20,209 nt of DNA, from NCBI GenBank assembly GCA_900768675.1, contig CAAGDT010000179.1:1-20209 (forward strand), in the 5' to 3' direction. Position numbers and translations under genes: made by a program. Shown here one piece after another: positions 13,204 to 19,570 of the stretch. The notes under the pieces were generated by a model, which saw only the letters and a program-made list of their open reading frames with translations, searched no databases and had not been told where the DNA came from. The first letter of the stretch is position 1. Each line of letters opens with the position of its first letter. This DNA is from Oscillospiraceae bacterium. GTDB lineage: Bacteria > Bacillota > Clostridia > Oscillospirales > Ruminococcaceae.

Positions 13204-13308
13204 CAGGGTGGCGAGAAGCCGTCAGATGCTAGGAAACCACATAATGGCTAGGCTTTGTGCCTGCCGTTATGCGGTTGACGACGCAGATGGCGGTTTATCG
13301 ACAGCCTG
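13204..13308. repeat. R1 copy 2: 105-bp fold-back repeat element
   Basis: It is the same length as copy 1 with six substitutions. The central stem survives with one G-U type pair and one A-C mismatch, and the loop region (TAGGCTTTGTGCCT) is unchanged. The segment 13190-13308 is flanked by GGTCG on both sides (13185-13189 and 13309-13313) and interrupts an R2 unit that is continuous at 19671-19690. This points to past insertion. It lies between two minus-strand genes, unlike copy 1, which precedes a + strand gene. Confidence 0.85.
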
Positions 13309-13370
13309 GGTCGGCGCCCTTCAGGGCGCCGACCAAATTGCGCCGCCGCTGAAGCGGCGGCGCAGCTTGC
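13309..13370. repeat. R2 GC-rich hairpin pair
   Basis: Hairpin A has a 12-bp perfect stem (GGTCGGCGCCCT at 13309-13320 with its complement at 13323-13334, loop TC). Hairpin B has an 11-bp perfect stem (GCGCCGCCGCT at 13340-13350 with 13353-13363, loop GA) and is followed by AGCTTGC. The same pair recurs at 19675-19728. It lies just past the stop of the S41 peptidase gene and might stop its transcript, but no U-tract follows on that strand. Confidence 0.85.
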
Positions 13371-13398
13371 CGAAAACCTACATTCTATTGTGTTCAGA

Positions 13399-15048
13399 TT
13401 ACGGTTCTTCTCCGTTCCGCATATACTGCACCGCCTTGTTCAGCAGATAGTCCTCACCTCTGTCAAACAGCGCTTCTACCGCCTGTTTATCAAAGGGAAC
13501 CTTAACCTCAATGCTGTTTTTGCTCTCAAAAGAAGCGCCGCTGTCAATAAATACATCGCCGTTCTTATCAAGAAGCAGAGAGGAGGAGAACTGGAGCATA
13601 CCGCTTTCAAGCTCTAATCCGCCGATACCCTGAGCCGAGCCGTTGGTTTTGGTAAAGCCCATAACCGTTATATCGGGAAATCCCGAAAGAACCGAAACAA
13701 GGTGGTCGGCGGCGCTGATACTGCCGCTGTTCACGAGAATAACCACCTTTCCGCCAGCCCAGAGGTTTTCGCCCGAAAAATAGTGCTCCTGCCCCTTGAT
13801 GAAGCCATTTGTGTCGGTAAGATAGCCGCCCGTCTCGTCGCTCCATTTTCCGTCTGTGCAGTAGAAATGCTCTCCCTCGGGAGCAAGCAGCTCCGCAATC
13901 GCCTTTACCATATCCCCCGAGCCGCCTGAGTTGCCCCGCATATCAAGGATAAGGTTTGTAACACCCGCCGTCTTAAGCTCAGTAAGCTTTTCCGAAAGAC
14001 CCGCCTTTAAGCCGCTGAAATCACCGCTTTTCATTGAATTGCTGTCGTAGGTCATCGCCTTTATCCGAAGAGCCGCCGTTCTTTCGTCGACCTCCGTCCA
14101 CATTAAATGCCCCGTATCAATGCCGCCGTCGATAATCTCAAGAGCGCCGCTCATACGGTCCTTGTAGTAGTTTCCTATTTTTGGCAGTACTGCGGTTTTC
14201 TCCGCTCCTGCTTCATCAAGAAAGCTTACCGTTATGCTGTCCCCATAGGCTCCGCCGCCGTAAATTGCCCGGTAAAACTCCTCGTTTTCCCTGTCGGCAA
14301 AGCATATCGGAGAATATTTTGTAAGCTCTTCTCCTTTTTGGGCAGGACTGCCCTCTTCAACTCCTGTTATAATCGTGCCGTTTCTTATTCCTGCCTTGTA
14401 GGCTTCGCTGTTCTCAGCTACATTTACTGCGGCAATACTTCCGTCGGATAGGGTCATAAAGGCAAGCCCGCAGTCGTTACCGAAAAGCTCCTCAAATGCC
14501 TTTTCGCTTACCGCTTCATAGTTATCCGGTACAAAGGAAACGTGTCCGTCACGAAATTCCGAACAGAAGGAAAGCCATGCGGCAAGGTTTTCGGTATCGC
14601 TTTCTGCCGCCTTAAATTCGGGGAGATGCTTTTCGTAAAGTGCATCCCAGTCTATTTCCTTGTATTCTCCGAGAACGTAATGCTTTTTCATAGCAGCATA
14701 ACCCTTCTCAAAATCCGCTGCGTAGTCAGCCTTTCGATAGCCGCTTATGAGCGTGCAGAGCGGTATTGCGGAAATAACCGCCGCCGCTGCCGCTATACAG
14801 GAAATTCTGCGGATTTTTTTGCTGTCAGCTGCAAAGCCCGCAAGAGGAAGAGCTGCACCGATATAAGCCCCCAGCATAAGAGGCTCAAAGCCGCTGATAG
14901 CTGTTATCAGTATGCACATAACCCCGGGAACGGCGTACAGTATCCGCCACTTGCTGCTTACTGCCCGAACAGCATAGCCTGCAAGAAAATAAAGAAGAAT
15001 AAAGCTTACAAGAAGCAGCGCAATCAGCAAAATATCGTAAAAAATCAT
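13399..15048 (-). CDS. Membrane-anchored S41 (C-terminal processing-like) peptidase
   Basis: The protein is 549 residues. Four membrane helices (about 5-25, 35-53, 57-73, 83-102) precede a large extracytoplasmic part. Residues ~108-180 are the N-terminal S41 region with SEFRDGHVSF (His169). A PDZ-like stretch (~190-290) includes EAYKAGIRNGTIITGV. The peptidase core has NLILDMRGNSGGSG (365-378) and NSGSISAADH (440-449), where Ser445, with Asp three residues later, fits the nucleophile position of Prc/CtpA and NSR. The catalytic Lys/His pairing is not certain. S41 peptidases cut at C-terminal tails; the nisin-resistance protein NSR is one. It is the last gene of the ABC operon, 10 bp after a permease, so a role in peptide degradation next to the exporter is likely. 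Confidence 0.9.
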   Translation of the reverse strand: MIFYDILLIALLLVSFILLYFLAGYAVRAVSSKWRILYAVPGVMCILITAISGFEPLMLGAYIGAALPLAGFAADSKKIRRISCIAAAAAVISAIPLCTLISGYRKADYAADFEKGYAAMKKHYVLGEYKEIDWDALYEKHLPEFKAAESDTENLAAWLSFCSEFRDGHVSFVPDNYEAVSEKAFEELFGNDCGLAFMTLSDGSIAAVNVAENSEAYKAGIRNGTIITGVEEGSPAQKGEELTKYSPICFADRENEEFYRAIYGGGAYGDSITVSFLDEAGAEKTAVLPKIGNYYKDRMSGALEIIDGGIDTGHLMWTEVDERTAALRIKAMTYDSNSMKSGDFSGLKAGLSEKLTELKTAGVTNLILDMRGNSGGSGDMVKAIAELLAPEGEHFYCTDGKWSDETGGYLTDTNGFIKGQEHYFSGENLWAGGKVVILVNSGSISAADHLVSVLSGFPDITVMGFTKTNGSAQGIGGLELESGMLQFSSSLLLDKNGDVFIDSGASFESKNSIEVKVPFDKQAVEALFDRGEDYLLNKAVQYMRNGEEP

Positions 15049-15058
15049 AACCTTAGCC

Positions 15059-15847
15059 TCAATTTATGTCGTCGTTTTTGAAGAAGATATATCCGATAAA
15101 CAGTGAGAGCAGAGCTGCCCCGAGAGAAGCAAGAATTGTGCCCGCTATATCTCCTGCACCTAAATAAGCTTCAAAAATATAGTTTAGCTCTCCGTCAAGC
15201 CCGTAGGTCGTCCACACATCAACAGTTCCCAGCATGGAAAGATTTGAAATCCCCAGAAGAAAGTTGTTTTTAATTGAAAACACAGGGGAAACCTGAAGCA
15301 TAAGCAAAACGTAGCCTATTCCCATTGTCAGATAGGGGTTTTTAACAATAAAAGTAATGCAGGCAAGCTCGCAGGAAAGCCTGATTATCGGAAGAAGCAT
15401 AAGTACTCCCCGTAAGACCGCCTCTGATAGGGGAAGCTTTCCGCCCCAGCCGCTTATTATGCTTGTAACCGCAAGAGGCGCACATAAAAGGATTATCCAG
15501 CCTATACCGCCAACAAGCAGGGAAACTGTTACCCGTGAAAAGTAAACCTCACGGCGGATATGACCCGACATAAGCTCGTAATTTGTGGTTTTGTCCGTAA
15601 AGTCCCAGCCGCAGATACGGGGCACTGCAATAATAACAAACATAAGCCCTACCATTATAACTCCGCTGATGCTGTTTGCAAATAAGCCGCCGCCAGTTAC
15701 GGTATTATTGCCGGAAGCTTCGATAGCTGAAAACAGTTGGTTCATATACACCATCATCATAAGGATAAGGAACGTTCCCCCAAAGACAAGCTGTACAAGT
15801 CTGTCCTTTTTCAGCTGGTAAAGCTGAGCTTTTATAAGATTTTTCAT
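15059..15847 (-). CDS. ABC-2 permease of the LanE/LanG (bacitracin/lantibiotic-exporter) type, second copy
   Basis: The protein is 262 residues with about six membrane helices. An N-terminal cytoplasmic start (MKNLIKAQLYQLKKDRLVQLV) leads into helix 1. PRICGWDFTDKTTNYELMSGHIRREVYFSR (~86-115) is a conserved cytoplasmic coupling stretch. The C-terminus ends after the last helix with FFKNDDIN. It is a paralogue of the permease just upstream (ARICGWDYGDKTMNYELLSG there), so the pair probably forms a heterodimeric membrane domain driven by the ATPase at 16641-17573, as in LanFEG or CprABC. AGGTGAG precedes the ATG and 9 bp separate it from the other permease. Confidence 0.9.
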   Translation of the reverse strand: MKNLIKAQLYQLKKDRLVQLVFGGTFLILMMMVYMNQLFSAIEASGNNTVTGGGLFANSISGVIMVGLMFVIIAVPRICGWDFTDKTTNYELMSGHIRREVYFSRVTVSLLVGGIGWIILLCAPLAVTSIISGWGGKLPLSEAVLRGVLMLLPIIRLSCELACITFIVKNPYLTMGIGYVLLMLQVSPVFSIKNNFLLGISNLSMLGTVDVWTTYGLDGELNYIFEAYLGAGDIAGTILASLGAALLSLFIGYIFFKNDDIN

Positions 15848-15856
15848 AAGCTCACC

Positions 15857-16639
15857 TCATATATCTCTCTTTTTGAACAGCAGGTTCCCGATTAAAAGAC
15901 AGATAATGCCTACCCCAAGGGAAAACAGTATTGTTCCAAGCACAAGCCCGCTGTCAAGCCCCGTCTGGTAAACCGTAATGTCCTTGCCGTTCACATAGCC
16001 CATTGTTTCGTTGAAATGAAAGAGAGCAGTTATATTTGAAAGCGCAAGCTGATATGTAATATTCATGCTGCTCAGCTCGTCTATTAACATAACCGCAATC
16101 TGGGTTATTTCGGTAAGTATAAAACCAAGAACCATGGATAAATAGCAGTTTTTTAAAAGAAAGGTCAGCAGTATGAACTCGCAGGTCAGGCGAAACAGGG
16201 GAAAAATCGCAAGAAGAAACCGAATCGCCGCCCCGCCGAAATCCATATTTTCTCCCCAGCCGTTAATTACTGCAATAACCGCCGTTGGCAGAGCTATAAT
16301 AAGAAACCCAACCGGTACACACCAGACAAGGCTAACAATCGACCTGCTCCAGAAAACATCTCCTCTGCTGTGCCCCGAAAGAAGCTCGTAGTTCATAGTC
16401 TTATCCCCGTAATCCCAGCCGCATATCCTTGCGGTAAGGATAAGGAGGAAGAAAACCACACCGGTGCAGGCGGAACCGAATACAGACACCGCTTCTCCTC
16501 CGCAAAGCCTTGATAAATCGCCGTGTTCAGAATACACTATTATCGTCAGTATGCAGGAGAAACAGCCTGCAAGAATTGAATAAAAAAGGAAGTTATCCCG
16601 TCTTGTCTGGTAATTAAGGGCTTTTATAAGATTATACAT
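15857..16639 (-). CDS. ABC-2 permease of the LanE/LanG type, first copy
   Basis: The protein is 260 residues with about six membrane helices, starting MYNLIKALNYQTRRDNFLFYS. The cytoplasmic stretch ARICGWDYGDKTMNYELLSG and the following HSRGDVFWSR match the neighbouring permease at the same position. Between helices 3 and 4 both have an INGWGE/ISGWGG-type short outside loop. It ends in LLFKKRDI, another shared feature (FFKNDDIN in the partner). It is one base after the ATPase stop, so expression is tightly coupled. Two non-identical small permeases plus one ATPase is the LanFEG layout used to clear lantibiotics from the membrane. The actual substrate is not known. Confidence 0.9.
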   Translation of the reverse strand: MYNLIKALNYQTRRDNFLFYSILAGCFSCILTIIVYSEHGDLSRLCGGEAVSVFGSACTGVVFFLLILTARICGWDYGDKTMNYELLSGHSRGDVFWSRSIVSLVWCVPVGFLIIALPTAVIAVINGWGENMDFGGAAIRFLLAIFPLFRLTCEFILLTFLLKNCYLSMVLGFILTEITQIAVMLIDELSSMNITYQLALSNITALFHFNETMGYVNGKDITVYQTGLDSGLVLGTILFSLGVGIICLLIGNLLFKKRDI

Positions 16640-16640
16640 A

Positions 16641-17573
16641 TTACTCCGCCCCTTTCAATGCCTCTTCGCCAACCATATTGAGGTAATACTGTTCAAGATT
16701 TGCCTCGTTTATGCCGAGTGTAAGGGGAACAACGCCATTTTCAAACAGGGCTTTTGAAATCTCCCGTATATTGTCCAGTCCCTCGTAAAGGCGGATACTT
16801 CCGTCCCTTTCAACCTCGAAGCGGGTAAGACCAAGCTTTTCCGAAAGAACCGCCGCTGCAAGTGAATTGTTGTCGGTGCCGATATGGTAATACTCACGGC
16901 AGATATTTTTAAGCTCTCCTGCGGAAACCGTCTGCAAAATCTCGCCCTTGTTGATAAAGATATAGTCGGTGCAGAGCAGGGACAGCTCGCTTAAAATATG
17001 GGAGGAAATAAGGATTGTGATATGCTCCTCCCTGTTCAGCTTTAAGAGTAGCTCTCTTATTTCAACTATTCCCTGTGGGTCAAGACCGTTTATCGGCTCG
17101 TCAAGCACCATTATTTCAGGCTTTGACATAAGCGCATTTGCAAGCCCCAGCCTTTGCCGCATACCGAGAGAAAAGGCTTTAACAGGCTTTTTACCCGTAT
17201 TTTCAAGTCCGACAAGCTCTAAAACCCTGTCAATCTGCTTTTTATCGGGTATTCCCTTCTGAATACGCTGCTTTTCAAGGTTTTCACGGGCGGACAGGTT
17301 TTCCTTTGCGTAGGGCGTTTCTATCATAAAGCTCATACGGCTTCTTGCCTCTGCAAGCTCCTTTTCTGAGCTGCCGCCGTAGATTGAGATACTGCCGCCG
17401 GTAGGGATAACAAGACCGCCCAGCATTTTCATAATTGTGGTTTTTCCTGCGCCGTTAGGACCGATAAGACCGCAAATCATTCCCTCGGTTATGGAAAAGG
17501 AAGCGCCTTTTACAGCTTTTTGCTTCATATACTGCTTTTCAAGATTTTTTACGTCTATAATGATTTCGGACAT
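16641..17573 (-). CDS. ABC ATPase with E-loop, LanF/BcrA type
   Basis: The protein is 310 residues from ATG at 17573; a TTG six bases upstream (17579) is an alternative start and has AGAGG 5 nt before it. Walker A is GPNGAGKT (38-45), the signature FSLGMRQRL (134-142), Walker B IMVLDEP (154-160) and switch His192 in SSHILSE. Where most ABC ATPases have the Q-loop Gln, this one has Glu85 in FMIETPYAKENLSA. This 'E-loop' is a known trait of lantibiotic-immunity ATPases such as NukF/LanF. A C-terminal ~90-residue region follows the ATPase core, as in BcrA-type proteins. It begins the ATPase-permease-permease-peptidase operon. It lies about 120 bp downstream of the kinase gene, separated by a terminator-like palindrome and an AT-rich promoter region. 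Confidence 0.94.
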   Translation of the reverse strand: MSEIIIDVKNLEKQYMKQKAVKGASFSITEGMICGLIGPNGAGKTTIMKMLGGLVIPTGGSISIYGGSSEKELAEARSRMSFMIETPYAKENLSARENLEKQRIQKGIPDKKQIDRVLELVGLENTGKKPVKAFSLGMRQRLGLANALMSKPEIMVLDEPINGLDPQGIVEIRELLLKLNREEHITILISSHILSELSLLCTDYIFINKGEILQTVSAGELKNICREYYHIGTDNNSLAAAVLSEKLGLTRFEVERDGSIRLYEGLDNIREISKALFENGVVPLTLGINEANLEQYYLNMVGEEALKGAE

Positions 17574-17606
17574 ACGCAAAACCGCCTCTCGTTATTTACT
17601 GATTTC

Positions 17607-17635
17607 ATTATAAAGGGAAATATTAAAGAATTTCT
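17607..17635 (-). promoter_or_regulatory. Candidate activator-dependent promoter of the ABC-peptidase operon
   Basis: On the minus strand a perfect TATAAT (17612-17607) lies 33 bp before the ATG, but the expected -35 is AGAAAT and does not resemble TTGACA. Three AAATTT/AAATTC blocks spaced 9 bp apart occupy the region from the -35 upstream (about 17626-17649). A poor -35 with direct repeats upstream fits activation by an OmpR-type regulator, such as the one encoded in this locus. This is inference. Confidence 0.4.
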
Positions 17636-17640
17636 TAAAT

Positions 17641-17680
17641 TTATAAAATTTGTCCGGAAAGAATTTCTGTCCGGACAAAT
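17641..17680 (-). terminator. 33-bp near-perfect palindrome, likely terminator of the two-component genes
   Basis: The arms ATTTGTCCGGA (17648-17658) and TCCGGACAAAT (17670-17680) are perfect complements. The interior AGAA/TTCT also pairs, leaving only one mismatched pair and a central base. Read on the minus strand the hairpin runs into TTTATAAATTT, so it can terminate the kinase transcript. Because TGTCCGGACA is itself symmetrical, the site could also be a protein-binding operator for the ABC operon. Confidence 0.6.
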
Positions 17681-17693
17681 AAGTTATGCAATA

Positions 17694-17873
17694 TTAAGGC
17701 AACACCGCACAATTAACGGCTAACGCCTTTGCCGCACGCTTGCTTGCATATTTTCCGCCATCTTGCACAGAAATTCCTTGACATACGTCAGTATGCCTAC
17801 GGAATTTCTATACAATCTGACGAAAAATCTGACTGCGCATTCGCACGGCAATAATTATGCAGTATTGCCTTAA
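17694..17873. mobile_element. R3: 172-bp MITE-like element with TTAA flanks
   Basis: TTAA is present on both sides (17694-17697 and 17870-17873). Terminal inverted repeats of 18 bp (17698-17715 against 17852-17869) match at 15 positions. All three differences become G-U pairs in minus-strand RNA. The inside holds a second hairpin with arms GAAATTCC (17770-17777) and GGAATTTC (17801-17808) enclosing CATAC-GTCA-GTATG. No open reading frame of its own is present, so it is non-autonomous. It overlaps the 3' end of the histidine kinase gene and provides that gene's stop codon at 17797-17799. Confidence 0.82.
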
Positions 17874-18768
17874 AACTCATTTTTATAAAAAGGCGGTTTT
17901 CGCAGATAAAGGCTGTCGCCTTGCCGCCCTGTTTTTCGCAGAGAAGCTTTACTATATAAAGCCCGAGACCTGCGCCCTGTCCGCCTCTTGCCCTATCGCC
18001 CCGGTATGTTCTGTCGAAAAGCCGTGCGGGATCGAAATCGGCTTCGCTGCCGATATTGTTTGAAAACAGAATATCAAGGCGGTCTTCCTCCGTCTTAACC
18101 TCGATGCCGAAGCTGTCTCTTGCATATTTCAGCACGTTATTCAGCAGATTTGAAAGCATACGCAGCAGCAAGGCTTCATCGGCGTAAATGAACACCGTTT
18201 TTTCGGGGAACTTTATCTCCGGGGTAAGGCTGTTTGCAGTAATTACAGCCTCATTTTCCGCAAGAAACTCCATAAGCAGGTTTATTATGTTTACTTTTTT
18301 AAGAGCAGGAGGTCTGCTGTCGCTTTCAAGCAAGGACAGCTCGAAAAAGTCGTCTGCCATAGACCGCAAAAGGTCGGACTTCTCCTTGCAGACGGCAATA
18401 TAGGCTTTGTCCTTGTCCGAAAGAGAGGGACTGTTTTCAAGCATTTGAAGATTGCCTTTAATTACGGTAAGCGGAGTTCGCAGGTCGTGAGCAATATCCG
18501 AAACCGACTCCCTGACGCTGCGCTCAGCCTGCTCAAAACGCAGCTTAAGACTGCTCTGGAAGCTGAGATTCTCGTTTATTTCCGCAGCCATTGAGGAAAG
18601 GGTCTTATCGGCGAGGGAAATTGTAAGCTGCTTGTTATAGCCGGTTTCTCTTGTGCGGGAAAGCTGCTCTCTTATATCCCTCAAGCTCCTCTTAATCATC
18701 AGAAGCCTGAAGCCGAGAAAGGCGCAAAGGGCGAGCAGGAGAAATACTGCCACAAAAAGAAAAATCAA
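17797..18768 (-). CDS. Sensor histidine kinase with one TM helix and a MITE-derived C-terminus
   Basis: The protein is 323 residues. One membrane helix (about 3-24) starts the protein and there is no extracellular sensor domain. A linker/HAMP-like coiled region (~27-85) leads to the H-box SDIAHDLRTPLT with phospho-acceptor His94. The ATPase domain has the N-box RMLSNLLNNVLKYA (203-216) and G-box GGQGAGLGLYIVK (262-274). Residues 300-323 (KAILHNYCRANA and onward) are encoded by the R3 element. With one TTAA and no element the gene would read FIKMSFNIA and stop, a normal kinase end. The start overlaps the regulator's stop by 4 bp (ATGA). Kinases without sensor domains next to peptide-exporting ABC genes often sense through the transporter or within the membrane; here that is inference. 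Confidence 0.94.
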   Translation of the reverse strand: MIFLFVAVFLLLALCAFLGFRLLMIKRSLRDIREQLSRTRETGYNKQLTISLADKTLSSMAAEINENLSFQSSLKLRFEQAERSVRESVSDIAHDLRTPLTVIKGNLQMLENSPSLSDKDKAYIAVCKEKSDLLRSMADDFFELSLLESDSRPPALKKVNIINLLMEFLAENEAVITANSLTPEIKFPEKTVFIYADEALLLRMLSNLLNNVLKYARDSFGIEVKTEEDRLDILFSNNIGSEADFDPARLFDRTYRGDRARGGQGAGLGLYIVKLLCEKQGGKATAFICENRLFIKMSFKAILHNYCRANAQSDFSSDCIEIP

Positions 18769-19454
18769 TTCTTTTCCTCCTTTAATCGGTAGCCGATGCC
18801 CCAGACGGTTTCAATAAAGTCTTTTCCGGAGGCTTTTTTAAGCTTGCTGCGCAGGTTGCTGACGTGGACGTTTATGGTGTTGTCCTCGTAGTAGTAGGTA
18901 TCGTTCCACACAGACTCGTAGAGGTTGGCTTTTGTGAAGACCTTTGCGGGATGTCTGAGAAACAGGGTCAGCAATTGCAGCTCCTTGGCTGTCAGAGGGA
19001 TTGGTTTCCCGCCGTATTCGGCGCAGTTTTCCACGGGCAGCACCTTAAGCTCACCGCAGGACAGCTGCTCAGGCTTTTCCTGTTCTCCCCTTTTACTGCG
19101 GCGGAGAACCACCTCAATTCTTACAAGCACCTCATTCAGATCGAAGGGCTTCAATATGTAATCGTCAGCGCCCAGGCGCAGGGCTTCCAGCCTTGTTTCA
19201 AGCATTGACTTGGCGGAAAGGACGATAACCGGCGTATCGGAATAGCTGCGAAGCTCCTTTATAAGCTCCTCGCCGCTTTTATATGGCAGCATAAGGTCCA
19301 TGAGAATTATGTCAAAGCCGCCCTTTTTCATAGTATCGGAGGCTGATTTCCCCTCACGGCAGGCGGTGGTTTCGCAGCCTTTTTCTGTAAGAAAGGTGCA
19401 GAGGAGATTGTTTATTTCCTTGTCGTCCTCGACTATAAGAATTTTTCCGGTCAT
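18765..19454 (-). CDS. OmpR/PhoB-family response regulator
   Basis: The protein is 229 residues from the ATG at 19454 (MTGKILIVEDDKEINN). A longer open frame to 19511 would run through the promoter, so it is not used. The receiver domain has acidic pocket Asp10/Asp11, phospho-acceptor Asp53 in ILMDLMLP, Ser80 and Lys102 (YILKPF). The C-terminal winged helix (~130-227) has TAKELQLLTLFLRHPAKVFTK, ESVWNDTYYYEDNTINVHV, SNLRSKLKK and WGIGYRL. It is the first gene of the two-component operon and pairs with the overlapping kinase. Its likely targets are its own promoter and that of the ABC-peptidase genes downstream. Confidence 0.97.
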   Translation of the reverse strand: MTGKILIVEDDKEINNLLCTFLTEKGCETTACREGKSASDTMKKGGFDIILMDLMLPYKSGEELIKELRSYSDTPVIVLSAKSMLETRLEALRLGADDYILKPFDLNEVLVRIEVVLRRSKRGEQEKPEQLSCGELKVLPVENCAEYGGKPIPLTAKELQLLTLFLRHPAKVFTKANLYESVWNDTYYYEDNTINVHVSNLRSKLKKASGKDFIETVWGIGYRLKEEKN

Positions 19455-19482
19455 GACTTTCGGGTTCCTTTCCTTTTTTAAC

Positions 19483-19511
19483 AGTATAGCACATGGGGCG
19501 GGGGAAGTCAA
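19483..19511 (-). promoter_or_regulatory. Promoter of the two-component operon
   Basis: On the minus strand TTGACT (19511-19506), a 17-bp spacer and TATACT (19488-19483) with a TG one base upstream (extended -10) lie about 30 bp before the chosen ATG. Ribosome binding site AAAGGAA follows at about 19465-19471. Confidence 0.82.
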
Positions 19512-19570
19512 ATTTTGGGAGAAAAAGCTTGACTATGGGAAGCATACAGGAATTGGGAGAGTATGCGTGC

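Noticed and set aside
13309..13370. R2 hairpins as a classical terminator for the S41 gene
   Set aside because: On the minus strand no U-tract follows either hairpin, so I annotate them as repeats only.
13208..13450. Small + strand ORF running through R1 copy 2 and hairpins A and B (and a similar frame at 8736-9071)
   Set aside because: The shared peptide arises because the DNA repeats are nearly identical. There is no ribosome binding site, and the frames enter from unrelated sequence.
17774..17779. TTGACA inside the R3 element as an outward promoter
   Set aside because: No -10-like hexamer lies at 16-18 bp; the TATACA downstream is too far.
19455..19511. Upstream extension of the response regulator to 19511
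   Set aside because: The extension would overlap a good -35/-10 pair and lacks family similarity; MTGKILIVEDD is the normal start.
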